Below are positions 25,162-35,893 of a stretch of 64,000 nt of DNA, one piece after another. How positions within the stretch are numbered: the first letter of the stretch is position 1; each line of letters begins with the position of its first letter. Position numbers and translations under genes: made by a program. The notes beneath the pieces are model-generated. The model was not told where the DNA came from. It worked only from the letters and a program-made list of their open reading frames with translations, and ran no database searches. This DNA is from Brachionus plicatilis (lineage: Eukaryota > Rotifera > Eurotatoria > Ploima > Brachionidae): positions 375,567 to 439,566 of the forward strand of contig QEOQ01000303.1 in assembly GCA_010279815.1 (NCBI GenBank), given 5' to 3'.

Positions 25162-25916
25162 CTCTGAATTATGTCGTACATTGCCTAAGATTTATAGAAC
25201 ACTTAAAATATGAGTGCATAAACCAACTTTTCCAGCTCAGTATTTTTAATTTATTAATAAAATTAAATTAGTTAATTTTGGCTCGGTAAAAATTCCTGAA
25301 GTTTATTTTGTATGTATCTGACATATACCGGTTGATCATTATGACTGAATTTTTTAAAAGATAAATTGCATGACTAATTTTTCTAATTTTTATCTATCAT
25401 TTTATTCATAAAGAAGTGCTAGAATTAAAAAGGAAAAATAAAATTGTCTGATAACTGTAGGTTAATAATTATTTATTTATTCAAATCTCATAGACAAAAT
25501 AATAAAATTTAGAGAAAATAAAAAAAATTCAAAAATAGAATTAATGAATTGTGTTGAGTTTTTGAAATTATATTATATTAAAATTTATTATATTATTTAT
25601 TCTGTTAAAAAAAATGATTTTTGAAGAATTTAGATTTTTTTTCCTTATAGAATATCATTTAGATAATCACTTCGTGTTTTACCCCTGAACATTCTGCGAA
25701 AAGTTTGCTTAACAATTTTAACTTTTCATAATAAGCTACCTATATTACCGTCATATCAAATTTTTAAAAATGACATTAACTTTTTATTAATCATATTTTT
25801 TATTTGTATTAAAATTTTTAAAAAATTGAGATATTTGTTTATAATTTAAATTAACATTTTATTTATTTTTACAAAGTTAATATACAAAATATACATAAAA
25901 ATGGATGTCAGAAATA

Positions 25917-26979
25917 TTAAAAATTATTATAAATTGAGATAAAGTTATTATAATTGCAATATTGATTGTAATTGTCAGATTGTTGCTGAATTGTCTGATC
26001 TTTAGGATATTTACTCCAGTCAAACTGATTATATTCCTTATTATCTTTTGATGTACACGACAAACCTTCTTGGATATCTTCATCATATTTTTTGTGCACA
26101 AGCAAATGTCGTTTTAAGTTTCCAGACTGAGTAAATTTTTTGGTACATAAATGACAGCTGTATGGCTTTTCACCAGAATGAGTTCTTAGGTGTTTTTTCA
26201 ATGTGGATGAATCATAAAACGCATGTGAGCACTGATTGCATTTGTAAGTCTTTTCCTGTGTATGGCCTCTCAAATGGACTAAGGTATTTGCCTGGTTACC
26301 AAATTTTTTATCTAAAATTTTATTAAAGTTTTTAAATTTAGTTGTAACAACTTAACATTAAAATTTGTTAAAACTTACAACAAACTGGACAAACGCAGGA
26401 ACTTCCATTTTTGTGAGCTTTAAATTGGTGTAAAAGATACTTGGCTTTGCTAGAAAAAGATAAGCCACATTGTTCACAATAATAATAATCAACTTTTGTT
26501 TCATCGATTTCTAGTTTAAGTATTTTCGGTCGTTTATTAGATTCCAATTGTGGTTCTATAGAAAAAAATGTGCTCTCATTTTCTTTATTATCTCTTGGTC
26601 TTTTTTTGGCATCTTGGTAGGCAGGAGTTGGTAAAGTCTCATTTACATAATAATTGTTACCAAAATATAAAGAAGAGGTTTCCAATTGAGTTTGATAAGC
26701 TGAATCATTGTAGGAATAATTTTGGCTATCATTGAACGAAAGTGTCATTCCATAATTGTAATCTTTAGTGAATTCTGTTTTATCATTTTTAGTTGTATTA
26801 TAATTGGAATATGAATTGTTGCCAAGAGATTGGAAATTTGTATCTTCAATTTGATTCGTAAAAACAAATTGGTCCGGAATATTTTCTTGATAGTAATTAT
26901 AGTAATTGTAATGGCAATAGTTTGGATTTGCATATTGGGAATGTGTAGATTGGTTGTATGGTAAAAAATTTTGTTCCAT
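25917..26979 (-). CDS. C2H2 zinc-finger transcription factor, paralogue 2
   Basis: Two exons on the minus strand, 26979-26379 and 26311-25917 (996 nt, 331 residues), with the intron in the same position and phase as in paralogue 1. An upstream in-frame ATG at 27015 would add 12 residues. I prefer 26979 because the resulting MEQNFLPYNQS start aligns with the MDAQNYQTYG start of paralogue 1. The N-terminus is Tyr/Asn/Ser-rich; KKRPRDNKENE and KRPKILKLEIDE are basic segments. Fingers: YYCEQC...HQFKAH, CPVC/YKKFGNQANTLVHLRGH, YKCNQCSHAFYDSSTLKKHLRTH, YSCHLCTKKFTQSGNLKRHLLVH. The last two fingers and the LRGHTQEK linker are nearly the same as in paralogue 1, while the N-terminus has diverged. It probably binds DNA in the nucleus; the family is otherwise unrecognised. 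Confidence 0.85.
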
Positions 26980-28627
26980 GATTAATAATATATTTTTTGT
27001 AAGATATTTTTTCACTATATTTTATTTGCTTAAATATTTTTCACTGAATAATTTGGTTTTTTCAAATAATTGAATAATCTTTGAATTTATACTGACTTCA
27101 ATATGATTTTTAGATTTTTAGTGAAAAAATAAAAGAATACGAATGCTTCACTTTTTTGTTTCAACAAATTAACTACCGCTAAATCAAAGGTAAAAAGTCA
27201 GGTTTTTTTGGCGCTTTCTTTTACTTTCAAAATTTTAATTGATTAAAGCAAAAACCAATCAAAGATCACGACTCAACATTGAGTTTATTACAATTGCGTG
27301 CAATTGTGTCAAAAGTCTAAATTAAAGTTAATTTTTTTAATTCATATTTGTTTATTATATTAAATATTTTTAAAATTTGTTTCCTTAAAAATTTTTTTAG
27401 TTGTTTCTTTTTATTTATCAATTTTTGAATTGTCAGAAATAAGATTTTATTTTCAACCTAGTTTTATTCCATTCAAAAATCCTTATACAAGATCCAAAGG
27501 GATCGATTTTATATTAATAATTTTAAAAAAAAATTATCACTGATTTTCAAAGATAGCCCGGTATTTTTCCAACTTTTTTACCAAAAAATTAAAATTATTT
27601 CTATGTATAACATATTCCTTCCATTAAATTGTAAAGATTTATTTATTGTTAAATTATATTAGAAAAAATTCATCATTTGATTTCTTCAAAATAAATTCCT
27701 TATGATGTTTTGATGCAAATAATTTTATCATGTAATTATACATTTTAGGGTGTATAATTTTCCACTTTTTTTCTTTTTTTTCTAGCTTAATTTTTTCCTT
27801 TCAACCTTTCTAAAACTCTTAGTTCTAGCATTTGCTAAAGTCTTTTAATGAAATTAAATAAGATTATTTTGTTCCTCAAAATTTCAAAATTTTAAATTAT
27901 TTTATTTAGAACTAATCGAAACGAATTTTGGTTAAATAATTTTCGGCTAACCAGATCTTGATTAAGCAATATTGTAATTTTTGGTTAAACAAGTTGTCAA
28001 TAACCACCATCACTAGTGAATATCTCGAAAAGATATGCAGGGAATATATGTAAGTTTGAGGATATAGAAATCAAGATACCAAGAACCTGGAAAATAAAAC
28101 CGCTGCAAAATTCAGTACAAATTGAATAAAAGTATTTTCTTTTTTGAAAAATTAAAATTTAAGATAAAAATTCAATTTAAGATAAGAAGTTTTAATAAAG
28201 TAGCATGCTATGTTTCACTCTTTATTACCAAAATTTTTTTTGTTGACAAAATGACAAAAATAAAAAATCACTGAGATAAGATTTGATTATTTGCTATTGA
28301 TTTAATTGATTTTAAAACGAAATCAAGGATTTTATTCCTTACCAAGCTCTTTAAGTATTTCCCATGAAATATTCATGGCTATTTTATTATGCCAATGTGT
28401 GTATTTAATAGGCGCCAGTATCGATTTCATACATTTCGTATCAACACGAAAAGTCTATTATTAATCTACTATTATATTTATTATGACCAGATTAAATAAT
28501 TTTTTCAAAAATTCGAAAAATTCAGGTACGAATTAGTCATTTGATTCTGGTGTACGCTATCTTTTTTAAAGCTTTAAGTTTTTGGTCTATTGAAAAACTT
28601 AATTTTTTGAAAAATTTTATTAAAAAA
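26980..28627. other. Intergenic region upstream of zinc-finger paralogue 2
   Basis: It holds the promoter side of paralogue 2 and the 3' flank of the minus-strand acyltransferase-like gene. AT-rich, no coding frame supported, and no clear inverted repeat noticed. Confidence 0.4.
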
Positions 28628-30055
28628 TTAATTATTCGAATTATTGATTGTAAAATCGATAAATTCCATTAAAAGTTCTTTATATCTTTTGAAATAAGAT
28701 AAATCAATGTAATAGTTATTTGCTCCCATTTGGAACATGGTCTCTCCTTTCCAATACATAACATGCATGATTATAGCATTTGTTATCTTTGGTACCGAAA
28801 GCAATAAATCACTACAATAAATTTCCTTTATTGAAAAATTTCCATCAAATTCCTTGATATAATCATTAACAAATGGTCCCAAATTGCTCACGCTCAAGTC
28901 GCACACTTGATCATCCATTAAATTTAGGAATTTGCATGCAGTTTCACTTGAATTAGTAAATCTAAAACACTGATTAAAAATCTCAATCAATTCAGAATGA
29001 GTTAGACTAAAGATAGATCCTGTTTCAGTACTAGTACTCTTGGTGATCATTTCATGTATATATCTCGCATCAGTCCAAAAATCATCATATCTTCCAAATT
29101 TTTCTTTATCAGTAGCAAAACTTGTGATTGCTGTTAAAAATCTACAAGCATTTAAGTCTACTTTGGGATTAAGTCTAAATCTCAAATTGGCCGGTATGTC
29201 AACGGGAATTTGTTCAGGAAAAGGAGCATCATTTTCCAAAAAAAGTTTGCGAAGAGCATAAATTGCAATTGTCTGAAAATAACTAGTCACTCTAATTCCA
29301 TTTGATTTGGAAATTTTCATAATCGTTTCAGTCTTTATTTTATCTAATTTAAATAAGTCTAATAAAAAACCTCGTTTTTTTGTGTTGAATTTTTCTGGTA
29401 AAGCCAGTTTGGGTTTTTTTGCATTGCTTAATTCTTCAATTGTTTTTAAATGCGACTCTTTGAAAAGGTTTCTTTCTTTACATAGAGTATGAAGATCAGC
29501 CAACGGTTCCAAAAGAATCTTCATTTCATCACACTCTTTTCCATCTATTAAAGCATTTATGATATTGACAATCTCTACAGATAGACAGCTAATGCTAAGA
29601 CCATCTGAAATAATCATGTGTGTAACCAGATTCATAATAAAATTTAATTTTTCATCACATTTAAATTCAATTACTTGAATTTTCCACAAAAGACTTTTTT
29701 CTTCATTAAAAAATGGAACTGCGTGAAATTTAGCCGATTCATTTATTAATTGTTCTCTGGTAACCTGATGATTTGTCAAATCTAACCACTCTAGTTTGAT
29801 TTTATCAGACAGCTTCTCCGAAGGTACTTTCAAAAGCATTTTGTTAGTTAGTTTGCTTGTTTCCAAATACGAATTGAGTAAAGGATGACGATTTTGCATT
29901 AGGATTAAAGCTTTTTTTACAATAGATTTATCCAATTTGATATTTAATTTATTGTCAAAAAACGAAGTGCTCATTATGATGCAATCGCCTGACTGACAGA
30001 TGTTCACTAAAGCCCGCTCAAATGAACTCAATTTAAATATTTTTTCAGAATTCAT
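28628..30055 (-). CDS. Condensation/acyltransferase-fold protein (CoA-dependent acyltransferase superfamily), catalytic His replaced
   Basis: This is an intronless ORF of 475 residues. Its layout is that of the CoA-dependent acyltransferase fold shared by nonribosomal peptide condensation domains, alcohol acetyltransferases and PapA-type enzymes: FERALVNI near the N-terminus, an RHPLLNSYLE strand-helix at residues 56-65, and at 145-153 THMIISDGL, which occupies the place of the HHxxxDG motif. The late motif VSNLGPFVNDY fits the second-half loop. In the family the second His is the general base; here it is Met (position 147) and only the first His (146) and Asp (151) remain, so activity is doubtful. 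No signal peptide or membrane segment is evident. It lacks introns while most neighbours have them, which would fit a retrocopy or a transferred gene, but its base composition is like the surroundings. Substrate and pathway are unknown. Confidence 0.65.
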   Translation of the reverse strand: MNSEKIFKLSSFERALVNICQSGDCIIMSTSFFDNKLNIKLDKSIVKKALILMQNRHPLLNSYLETSKLTNKMLLKVPSEKLSDKIKLEWLDLTNHQVTREQLINESAKFHAVPFFNEEKSLLWKIQVIEFKCDEKLNFIMNLVTHMIISDGLSISCLSVEIVNIINALIDGKECDEMKILLEPLADLHTLCKERNLFKESHLKTIEELSNAKKPKLALPEKFNTKKRGFLLDLFKLDKIKTETIMKISKSNGIRVTSYFQTIAIYALRKLFLENDAPFPEQIPVDIPANLRFRLNPKVDLNACRFLTAITSFATDKEKFGRYDDFWTDARYIHEMITKSTSTETGSIFSLTHSELIEIFNQCFRFTNSSETACKFLNLMDDQVCDLSVSNLGPFVNDYIKEFDGNFSIKEIYCSDLLLSVPKITNAIIMHVMYWKGETMFQMGANNYYIDLSYFKRYKELLMEFIDFTINNSNN

Positions 30056-30158
30056 ATTTTAAATTTCCATAAAAAATCTAACTTTAAAAAATAAAAAATT
30101 TATATTTCAAAGGTAAAAAGATGTAAGAAAAAATTAAGATTTCTCTTATTGTTATTTA

Positions 30159-30533
30159 CAGTGGTGTTCCGGATTTAGTAATTTACGATAATTTACGTAA
30201 AAAATAGTTAATAATGACCAAATTTTACGTAAAATATTGTAAATTTACGTAAATTTACAAAAGTAAAAAAACGTAAATTTATCAGATTTTACGTAAAATT
30301 TGGTAAATTTCGAACATTTTACGTAAATTTATGTAAAAAAATATGTCCAAAAAATTGAAATAATTTGGCACTTCGAATGAAATGACATTGAAATGAAATT
30401 GCACTTTTGGCGTTCATTTCATTTCAATATTGATAAAACTGATAAATTTACGTTTTTTTACTTATGTAAATTTACGTAAATTTACAATATTTTACGTAAA
30501 TTATCGTAAATTACTAAATCCGGAACACCACTG
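30159..30533. mobile_element. TA-flanked foldback MITE (Tc1/mariner-like)
   Basis: It starts CAGTGGTGTTCCGGATTTAG and ends with the exact complement of that; TA lies on both sides (30157-30158, 30534-30535). The arms are filled with repeated TTTACGTAAA units, so the 375-bp element is nearly one long palindrome. The centre has a GAAATGAAATTGCAC-type spacer. There is no ORF. Confidence 0.85.
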
Positions 30534-30596
30534 TATATTATTATTAATCTTTAATGCCAAATAAAAAATTTCTATTGTGTTAAAAAGTACGTCAAA

Positions 30597-30752
30597 TACC
30601 GTATTCCCTCGTTCGATTATGCTGCACCATAAATTAAGCTATCAACTTTTTGACCATGCATCTCACCCATGCTAAAATATTTTTAATTTGATGTTTTAAT
30701 TTGCATGTCTTAGCTTGTAGTGCAGCATAACCGAACGAGGGAATACGGTAAA
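30597..30752. mobile_element. Short TIR MITE (156 bp)
   Basis: It starts TACCGTATTCCCTCGTTCG followed by ATTATGCTGCAC; the right end is its complement (GTGCAGCATAACCGAACGAG, then GGAATACGGTA). The terminal repeats are about 31 bp with one mismatch and the interior has no ORF. The TACCGTA tip is shared with the element at 31084-31826. Confidence 0.8.
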
Positions 30753-31083
30753 TTGTTTAAATCTTTTCTTTAAAAATGTTTGAAAATAATAAACCTAACT
30801 TCTAATATTATTCAAAAAAAAATGTATAAATTCTAATTATGTATTTAAAAAAATACTTCAATTTGAAACTAATATAGATGCATAATATATTTTATTATTA
30901 AAATCGAAAATATTTTTTAATTAAATAAATTCGGTAATTTATTTTATAAATAATTTTATTCAAAAACTTATCTTTAATTGAGGAAAAATAATAACCTTAA
31001 AAATTTGATCTTTTATTCAGCAATTGTTAACACATCGAATGGCTAAAATATTCTTTAGCATTGATTGACTTTAAGTTCAAATA

Positions 31084-31826
31084 TACCGTAAAACCTCGAA
31101 CTATGTCCCATGGTTTTTAAACCAGAGTTGTTTAAAAGTCACAAGTCTTAAGTCAAGTCAAAGTCAAGACTTTGACTTGTTGGAAAAAATTTAAAAAGTA
31201 CAAGTCATGACTTTGACTTGTTGGAAAAAATTTAAAAAGTACAAGTCATGACTTTGACTTGTTGGAAAAAATTTAAAAAGTACAAGTCATGACTTTGACT
31301 TGTTGGAAAAAATTTAAAAAGTACAACACTTTTGCGGTGTAATTTTGATCTTTTAAAGATTTAAGTTAAAACTAAATATTTTTTAAATAAAAGTTATCGT
31401 TAAGTTAAATAAAAAATTCCTAAAATTCTTAATTACTTTATTTTTAAAAAAATATATGAAATGAAATAAGTATATGAAATTAAAATATTTTTTATTTAAT
31501 AATATTTTTTAATCAATAATTAATTTCTTTAAATAAATTAATAATAACTTTAAAGTTACAAAGTCAAGACTTGTACTTTTTAAATTTTTTCCAACAAGTC
31601 AAAGTCATGACTTGTACTTTTTAAATTTATGAAGTCAAAGTCTTGACTTTGACTTTTTAATGACTTTTTGAGACTTTTTATTGTGACTTTTGTACAAGTC
31701 TGTTTTAAACTGAGACATGTTTTAATGTTTCTGGAAAATTAAATGAAAATTGTACTTATGACCATGGAACATTAAAACATGTACCAGTTAAAGCCACATG
31801 GGACATTGTTCGAGGTTATACGGTAC
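31084..31826. mobile_element. TIR element carrying a nested hAT-type MITE
   Basis: Outer ends: TACCGTAAAACCTCGAAC, then TATGTCCCATGG, on the left; the complement of TACCGTATAACCTCGAAC, then AATGTCCCATGTGG, on the right. The short host interior (31711-31800) has an AAACATGTTTTAATG/CATTAAAACATG inverted pair. Most of its length is the inserted element at 31123-31702, so the original was only about 155 bp. Confidence 0.75.
31123..31702. mobile_element. hAT-type MITE, copy B, with internal tandem repeat
   Basis: It starts CAGAGTTGTTTAAAAGTCAC and ends TTGTACAAGTCTG, flanked by the 8-bp direct repeat TTTTAAAC (31115-31122 and 31703-31710). The left arm contains four copies of a 41-bp unit (period set by TTGGAAAAAATTT at about 31180, 31221, 31262, 31303); the right arm carries one inverted copy. 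The tips and flanks match copies A and C. Confidence 0.85.
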
Positions 31827-32964
31827 CAATCAAGGATCAATAGACTGAGTGTTAGTAGTAGTAGTTATTACTGCAACTTAGAGCTAGTCCAAGCAAAGTG
31901 CTAGATCAGTCGATTCAGTAATGAATTACAATTTAAGTTCTTGAAATCTCTTCTAAGATTATACCTTTTGCTGCCAGGTCTGATGTTTAAGTTGTAGTTT
32001 ATTCACTTGAATATGAAATTTATAATATTGTTTACTAGTTTGAAAATTTGGATTAGATCTCCATGGAGATCTTTACATGCATGCATGTATGCATGTATCC
32101 TTCTTGTTCAATTTTAGTCTAGATAGCCGTTGTGAATACTTCAAATTTACAAGCTCAGCAAGATATACGACTAACGATCTAAAACTTGATTCAATTTTTG
32201 TTTTTAAATGGGTAAGAGATCTGAATAGCTATTTATATATAGTGATATTAATAATTTACTCAAGCCGATTATCAAGTTGTGTTAAAGTACTGATGTTTTC
32301 TGCTACTGTGTTCTTGATAAAGTGAAACGTTCCATTCCTGAAAGAGGAACAGAAAGAAAAAGAATGATTTGAATTTTGTTTCTTTTATTTCATGATTGAT
32401 AGCCGGTTCTGGAAAAAATTCTTTCTGAAGGCGTGCTTATGAAGCTGTCGCTAATGTTTGAAATTATCGAACAATATTGGATATTTGATTTTGTTTTCGT
32501 TACAAAATTCGGTCAGTATATTTTTTTTTCGGCTCAAATTTATAATTTATTATTTCTTTTTTGACTGACCTCGAATTTATTTAGTTTCATCATCAGATTA
32601 ATCACTCATTTGAAGGGATATTAAATTAGATAATCAAATTTCATTTTTAAATTTGATCAAAACATTTTAAATTCGTAATTAAATTTCTTCGCAGATTTTA
32701 TATTTTTTTTAATTTCAAAGCTTTATTTTTAAATTTTTTGAAAAAGGATTGCAATTAATAAGAAACTTAAGTTTAAATTTAAATGCGCATTAAAAATGTC
32801 TTGATCAAATTTGAAAAATAAAATTTGATCATTATTATTTTAAAAAACTAAAAAAAATAAATTTTTAAAATACTTATTAATTTTTGATTCTTTACACATA
32901 TTTTTTCTAATAAATAATTTTCCATTGAGAATAAAATATTCAAATTAGTACTACAACCACCATT
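31827..32964. other. Intergenic, no gene
   Basis: There is an ATGCATGC-type microrepeat at 32072-32097. An 82-codon ORF (32077-32325) has no recognisable domain. At 32326-32350, GTGAAACGTTCCATTCCTGA repeats, in the opposite orientation, a motif at about 3255-3300. The rest is AT-rich. Confidence 0.4.
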
Positions 32965-33480
32965 TTTAACTAAAAAAATCTTTTCAGTTCATTTATTTTT
33001 CTTCTAAAGCTTTTTTCGAGCATTTTTTGGAATTTCTTCTGGTACTTCGCTTTCCGAATCGCTTTTACTTTGTTTAAAATTTTTGTCTTTTTGTTTGACC
33101 TAGTCGATAATTTGTTGGTCAGACAATATCCTAGACGCCGGCAGATCTTTATCAATGTTGTCGCACTTAAACTTGTTGAAATTCATTTTTTCAGAGTAAA
33201 TCTAAAGTCCATCATATCTAAATCTAAAGTCCATGCTTGTCATTGTAATTAAACTCGTAATCATTGTCAAAGTCATCTAAAAAATCGCTTTTAAATCCTG
33301 ATTTTCTGAAACAATTTTGAATTGTTTTTGGCATAATACTATACATTTCTTGCTTGAATTTGAACAACTAAGCCACTCACAGTTACATTGTTGTACTTAT
33401 GGATTTCATTGAACCAATAAAAAACGGCTTGATCTTTGTCTTCCAAAATCAGTAGCTTATCAGACCAATCGAGACTACTA
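32965..33480 (-). pseudogene. pogo/Tigger-like transposase relic
   Basis: In complement, 33480-33380 can be read as AVFYWFNEIHKYNNVTVSGL, which resembles the CENP-B/Tc5 helix-turn-helix (a WF...SG core). Directly after, PKTIQNCFRKSGFKSDF resembles the conserved C-terminal NCFRKAGF motif of Tigger transposases, followed by an acidic DSESEVPEE stretch and a basic tail with stops. The catalytic DDE core between them is missing. The interpretation rests on short motifs, so it is moderate. Confidence 0.4.
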
Positions 33481-34628
33481 TTGTAAATTGTGCTTTGAAA
33501 CCACTAGACACCGAGCCAAACAAAAATTGAGAAAATGTGACATTGAAGTCAAATACACTTGCATTATTTTTGAAATCAAAGATTTCAAAAATTGTCAAAG
33601 ATGTCAATTTCTCAAAAAGATGACAATTTCTCATAAACAACATTCCATCGCAGATGAATACAACAACAAGAATGAGTAACCAGAAAAATTAGAGAATTTA
33701 ATCATCGAATTAATAAAAAACAATCCTCTATTTTAATTAAGTCACATATAAAATAGAAGATCTCGAGCTTAAGAGTGAATAAATTGCTGGCTTTGTTCAT
33801 CTCTACAAAAAAAAGACAACACCAAGACATAACAATAAGTCGATGACGTTGAAAACTTGCTGTCTAACAATTTGTATTTTCCTACAATTGACCAAAACAT
33901 ACCATTAAGCATATTTGTAATCCGGTTATTCAACTACCAACAATAACACCAAGAGAAGAGAATGTTAAAAGACTTAAGTATATCTCTAGTTAAATTTGAT
34001 AATTGCTTTAAACGTGATAACCGTTTGATTGTTATAGCAGATCAATTTATCTTGTCAGACTTTAGCATGATTAATTCCTTATCTGCTTACAGAATTAAGA
34101 ACAGTGAGAACAAATTTTATGTTTTGTTGAAACCTAAGCATAAAATTATGAATATATTTTATGATTATTATTATTATTATCTTTATTTTTATTGATTATT
34201 TAAAAAATTTTGTACATTTATTTAATAATTTCGGTATTATGTTAATAAACTGTGGTTTTTTTTTTAAAAATTGTGTAATTGATTTTAATAGACCAAGTAT
34301 AAACATAAATATACATTTTAACTTAATAATTAAATTTTTAATTCAATAAAACAAAAAATAAAGTTAACAAAATTCTAATATATTTCGGGGTTAAATGCAT
34401 TTTTATAATCCGAGAATCAAAATAAACGCAGCATTAATACTCAAATTTCAAAATTATGTGCCGCACGAAAAATTGAATTTAAAAAAAAGCTTAAAAATAT
34501 GTTTTAAGTTTAGATGCATGGTTAAAAAGTATTTAAAAAATCCATTTCCTAATTTTAAGTGCGGCGCTAAAAATTAATTTTTAAAAAAGAACAACAACAA
34601 TTGAACAAAAAATTTGATTTTTCAAATA
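33481..34628. other. Intergenic, probable transposon debris
   Basis: Short ORFs (33488-33679, 33962-34195, 34161-34349, 34395-34577) show no domain I can name. The position next to the pogo relic suggests remnants. A TTA run lies at 34164-34185. Confidence 0.35.
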
Positions 34629-35216
34629 CAGTCAAGTCTCGATAACCGAACAAAATTTATCGGGCTCGGAGCTATTTCCATTAACTTTATATGTAAAATT
34701 CATTTGTTAAACCGAATTTTTGTTCGGTTTAATTTGACATCCGACCAAAAAACTTGGTGTTTATTGTCAATGTATTCAGTAATAAAAATATTCTTTTATT
34801 CGAATATGAATTTTAGTCTCTAAGTTTTTTTTTTGTACGTATATTAACATAATTTTTGTTTAAATTAGCGTCTGTCTTTTGAAGGCTTTTGAAAGCTTAA
34901 AAATTTTTGTTTGTTTATGGAACAATCATCTTTTATGAACGACAAAGATGCAGATTGTATATCTTATTTTAAGTCAAGATTCATTGACGTAAAGGCATCA
35001 AGCCTAACACAACCAGGCTTGGTTAATTTCTTGTTATGAAACTAAATTATTTTTTTTGTCAATTTTATTCCGATAGTTAATTTGTAATTTGTTAAATAAA
35101 TAAATGTATTTTTGTATAAAAAAAATTTTTAATTTTGGTAAAATTGATTATCCGAATATTTTAATCTAAAATGATTTCTTAAGGCGATTTCTATTTGAAT
35201 TAACGAGAGTTGACTA
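34629..35216 (+). mobile_element. pogo/Tigger-like deletion derivative
   Basis: The left end is CAGTCAAGTCTCGATAACCG; the right end is the complement of TAGTCAACTCTCGTTAATTC, both preceded by TA (34627-34628 and 35217-35218). This CAGTCAACTCTCG tip is typical of pogo-type elements. The inside retains a short coding scrap at 34880-35040 whose end (KASSLTQPGLVNFL) resembles the extreme C-terminus of Tigger transposases. The transposase core is absent. Confidence 0.65.
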
Positions 35217-35627
35217 TAATTAATTTTACTAAAGTTTTTTTTACTAATATTCAAAATTATTTTATACTTTAACTAAATTTTTTGAAAATTTAAACTTAAC
35301 ACTCAAATGACAACCGTGTCATTTTTGACATTTTTAAGGTTATTTTGCTAAAAAACTCTGGCAATTTTTTTTCTGATTTATATTTTTTGATTAATCTAAT
35401 TAACTTGATATTTGAAAACAAAAAAAGTGAAATTTGAAAAAAAAAATTCAAATTTCACTGCAAAATAAAAAAGTTTACTTAAATTACCAGCCGTGCCATT
35501 TTTGACACATCATTCATTTTGTCTACTTGAAGCTTTTTAAAAATTACATAATGTGACATGGTGTGCTTTTTTTGTTTGATTTTTTCTTCTTAAAAATAAA
35601 ATTGATTATTAAATTGAAAAATTAAAA

Positions 35628-35777
35628 ATGTCACGACGAGAAGCAGCCCTAAAAGCCCGCAAGGAGTTAGAAAAGTACAAAAACTGTAATGATATTGAAT
35701 CAGGGGAATCAGATGAAGAGATAAACAATGAAAATGAAAGTGAAGATGAGGACAATGCTGATAAAAGTGTAATTTAA
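35628..35777 (+). pseudogene. piggyBac transposase N-terminal remnant
   Basis: It encodes 49 residues, starting MSRREAALKARKELEKYKN, then a Glu/Asp/Asn-rich acidic stretch (SDEEINNENESEDED), then a stop. This acidic leader is what piggyBac transposases carry before their DDD catalytic domain, which is missing here. Confidence 0.7.
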
Positions 35778-35800
35778 AGCTCTGATCTAAAAAATGTCAA

Positions 35801-35893
35801 GTACGATTATGCAAAGAAAATAAAACAAATATTACCTGTACATTTTGTACAAAGCCAACATGTGGGGTTTGTCTTCATGAGCAGAAGGTCTAA
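35801..35893 (+). pseudogene. piggyBac transposase C-terminal Cys-rich domain remnant
   Basis: The frame gives CQVRLCKENKTNITCTFC followed by TKPTCGVCLHEQKV and a stop. The paired Cys pattern (CxxxxC, CxxC, CxxC-x-H) is the zinc-binding C-terminal domain that binds piggyBac ends. It lies 24 bp beyond the N-terminal remnant's stop, so about 500 codons of core were lost. Confidence 0.65.

Larger units (their letters stand above)
23461..25916. other. Region between the two zinc-finger genes
   Basis: No gene is supported. It contains the 5' flank of paralogue 1, LINE-type 3' tails (23936-24035), a 9-bp-duplication MITE (24449-24804) and a small hAT-type MITE (25027-25161), listed separately. The remainder is AT-rich with no visible structure. 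Confidence 0.5.

Noticed and set aside
31165..31325. CRISPR-like array
   Set aside because: The 41-bp units are contiguous with no spacers and belong to a transposon arm in a eukaryotic genome.
32077..32325. 82-codon ORF near the ATGC microrepeat
   Set aside because: No domain, and it begins in a microsatellite; it was left as intergenic.
33488..33679. Cys-rich zinc-finger protein on the plus strand
   Set aside because: The Cys spacing fits no known finger, and the opposite strand reads partly as a transposase relic.
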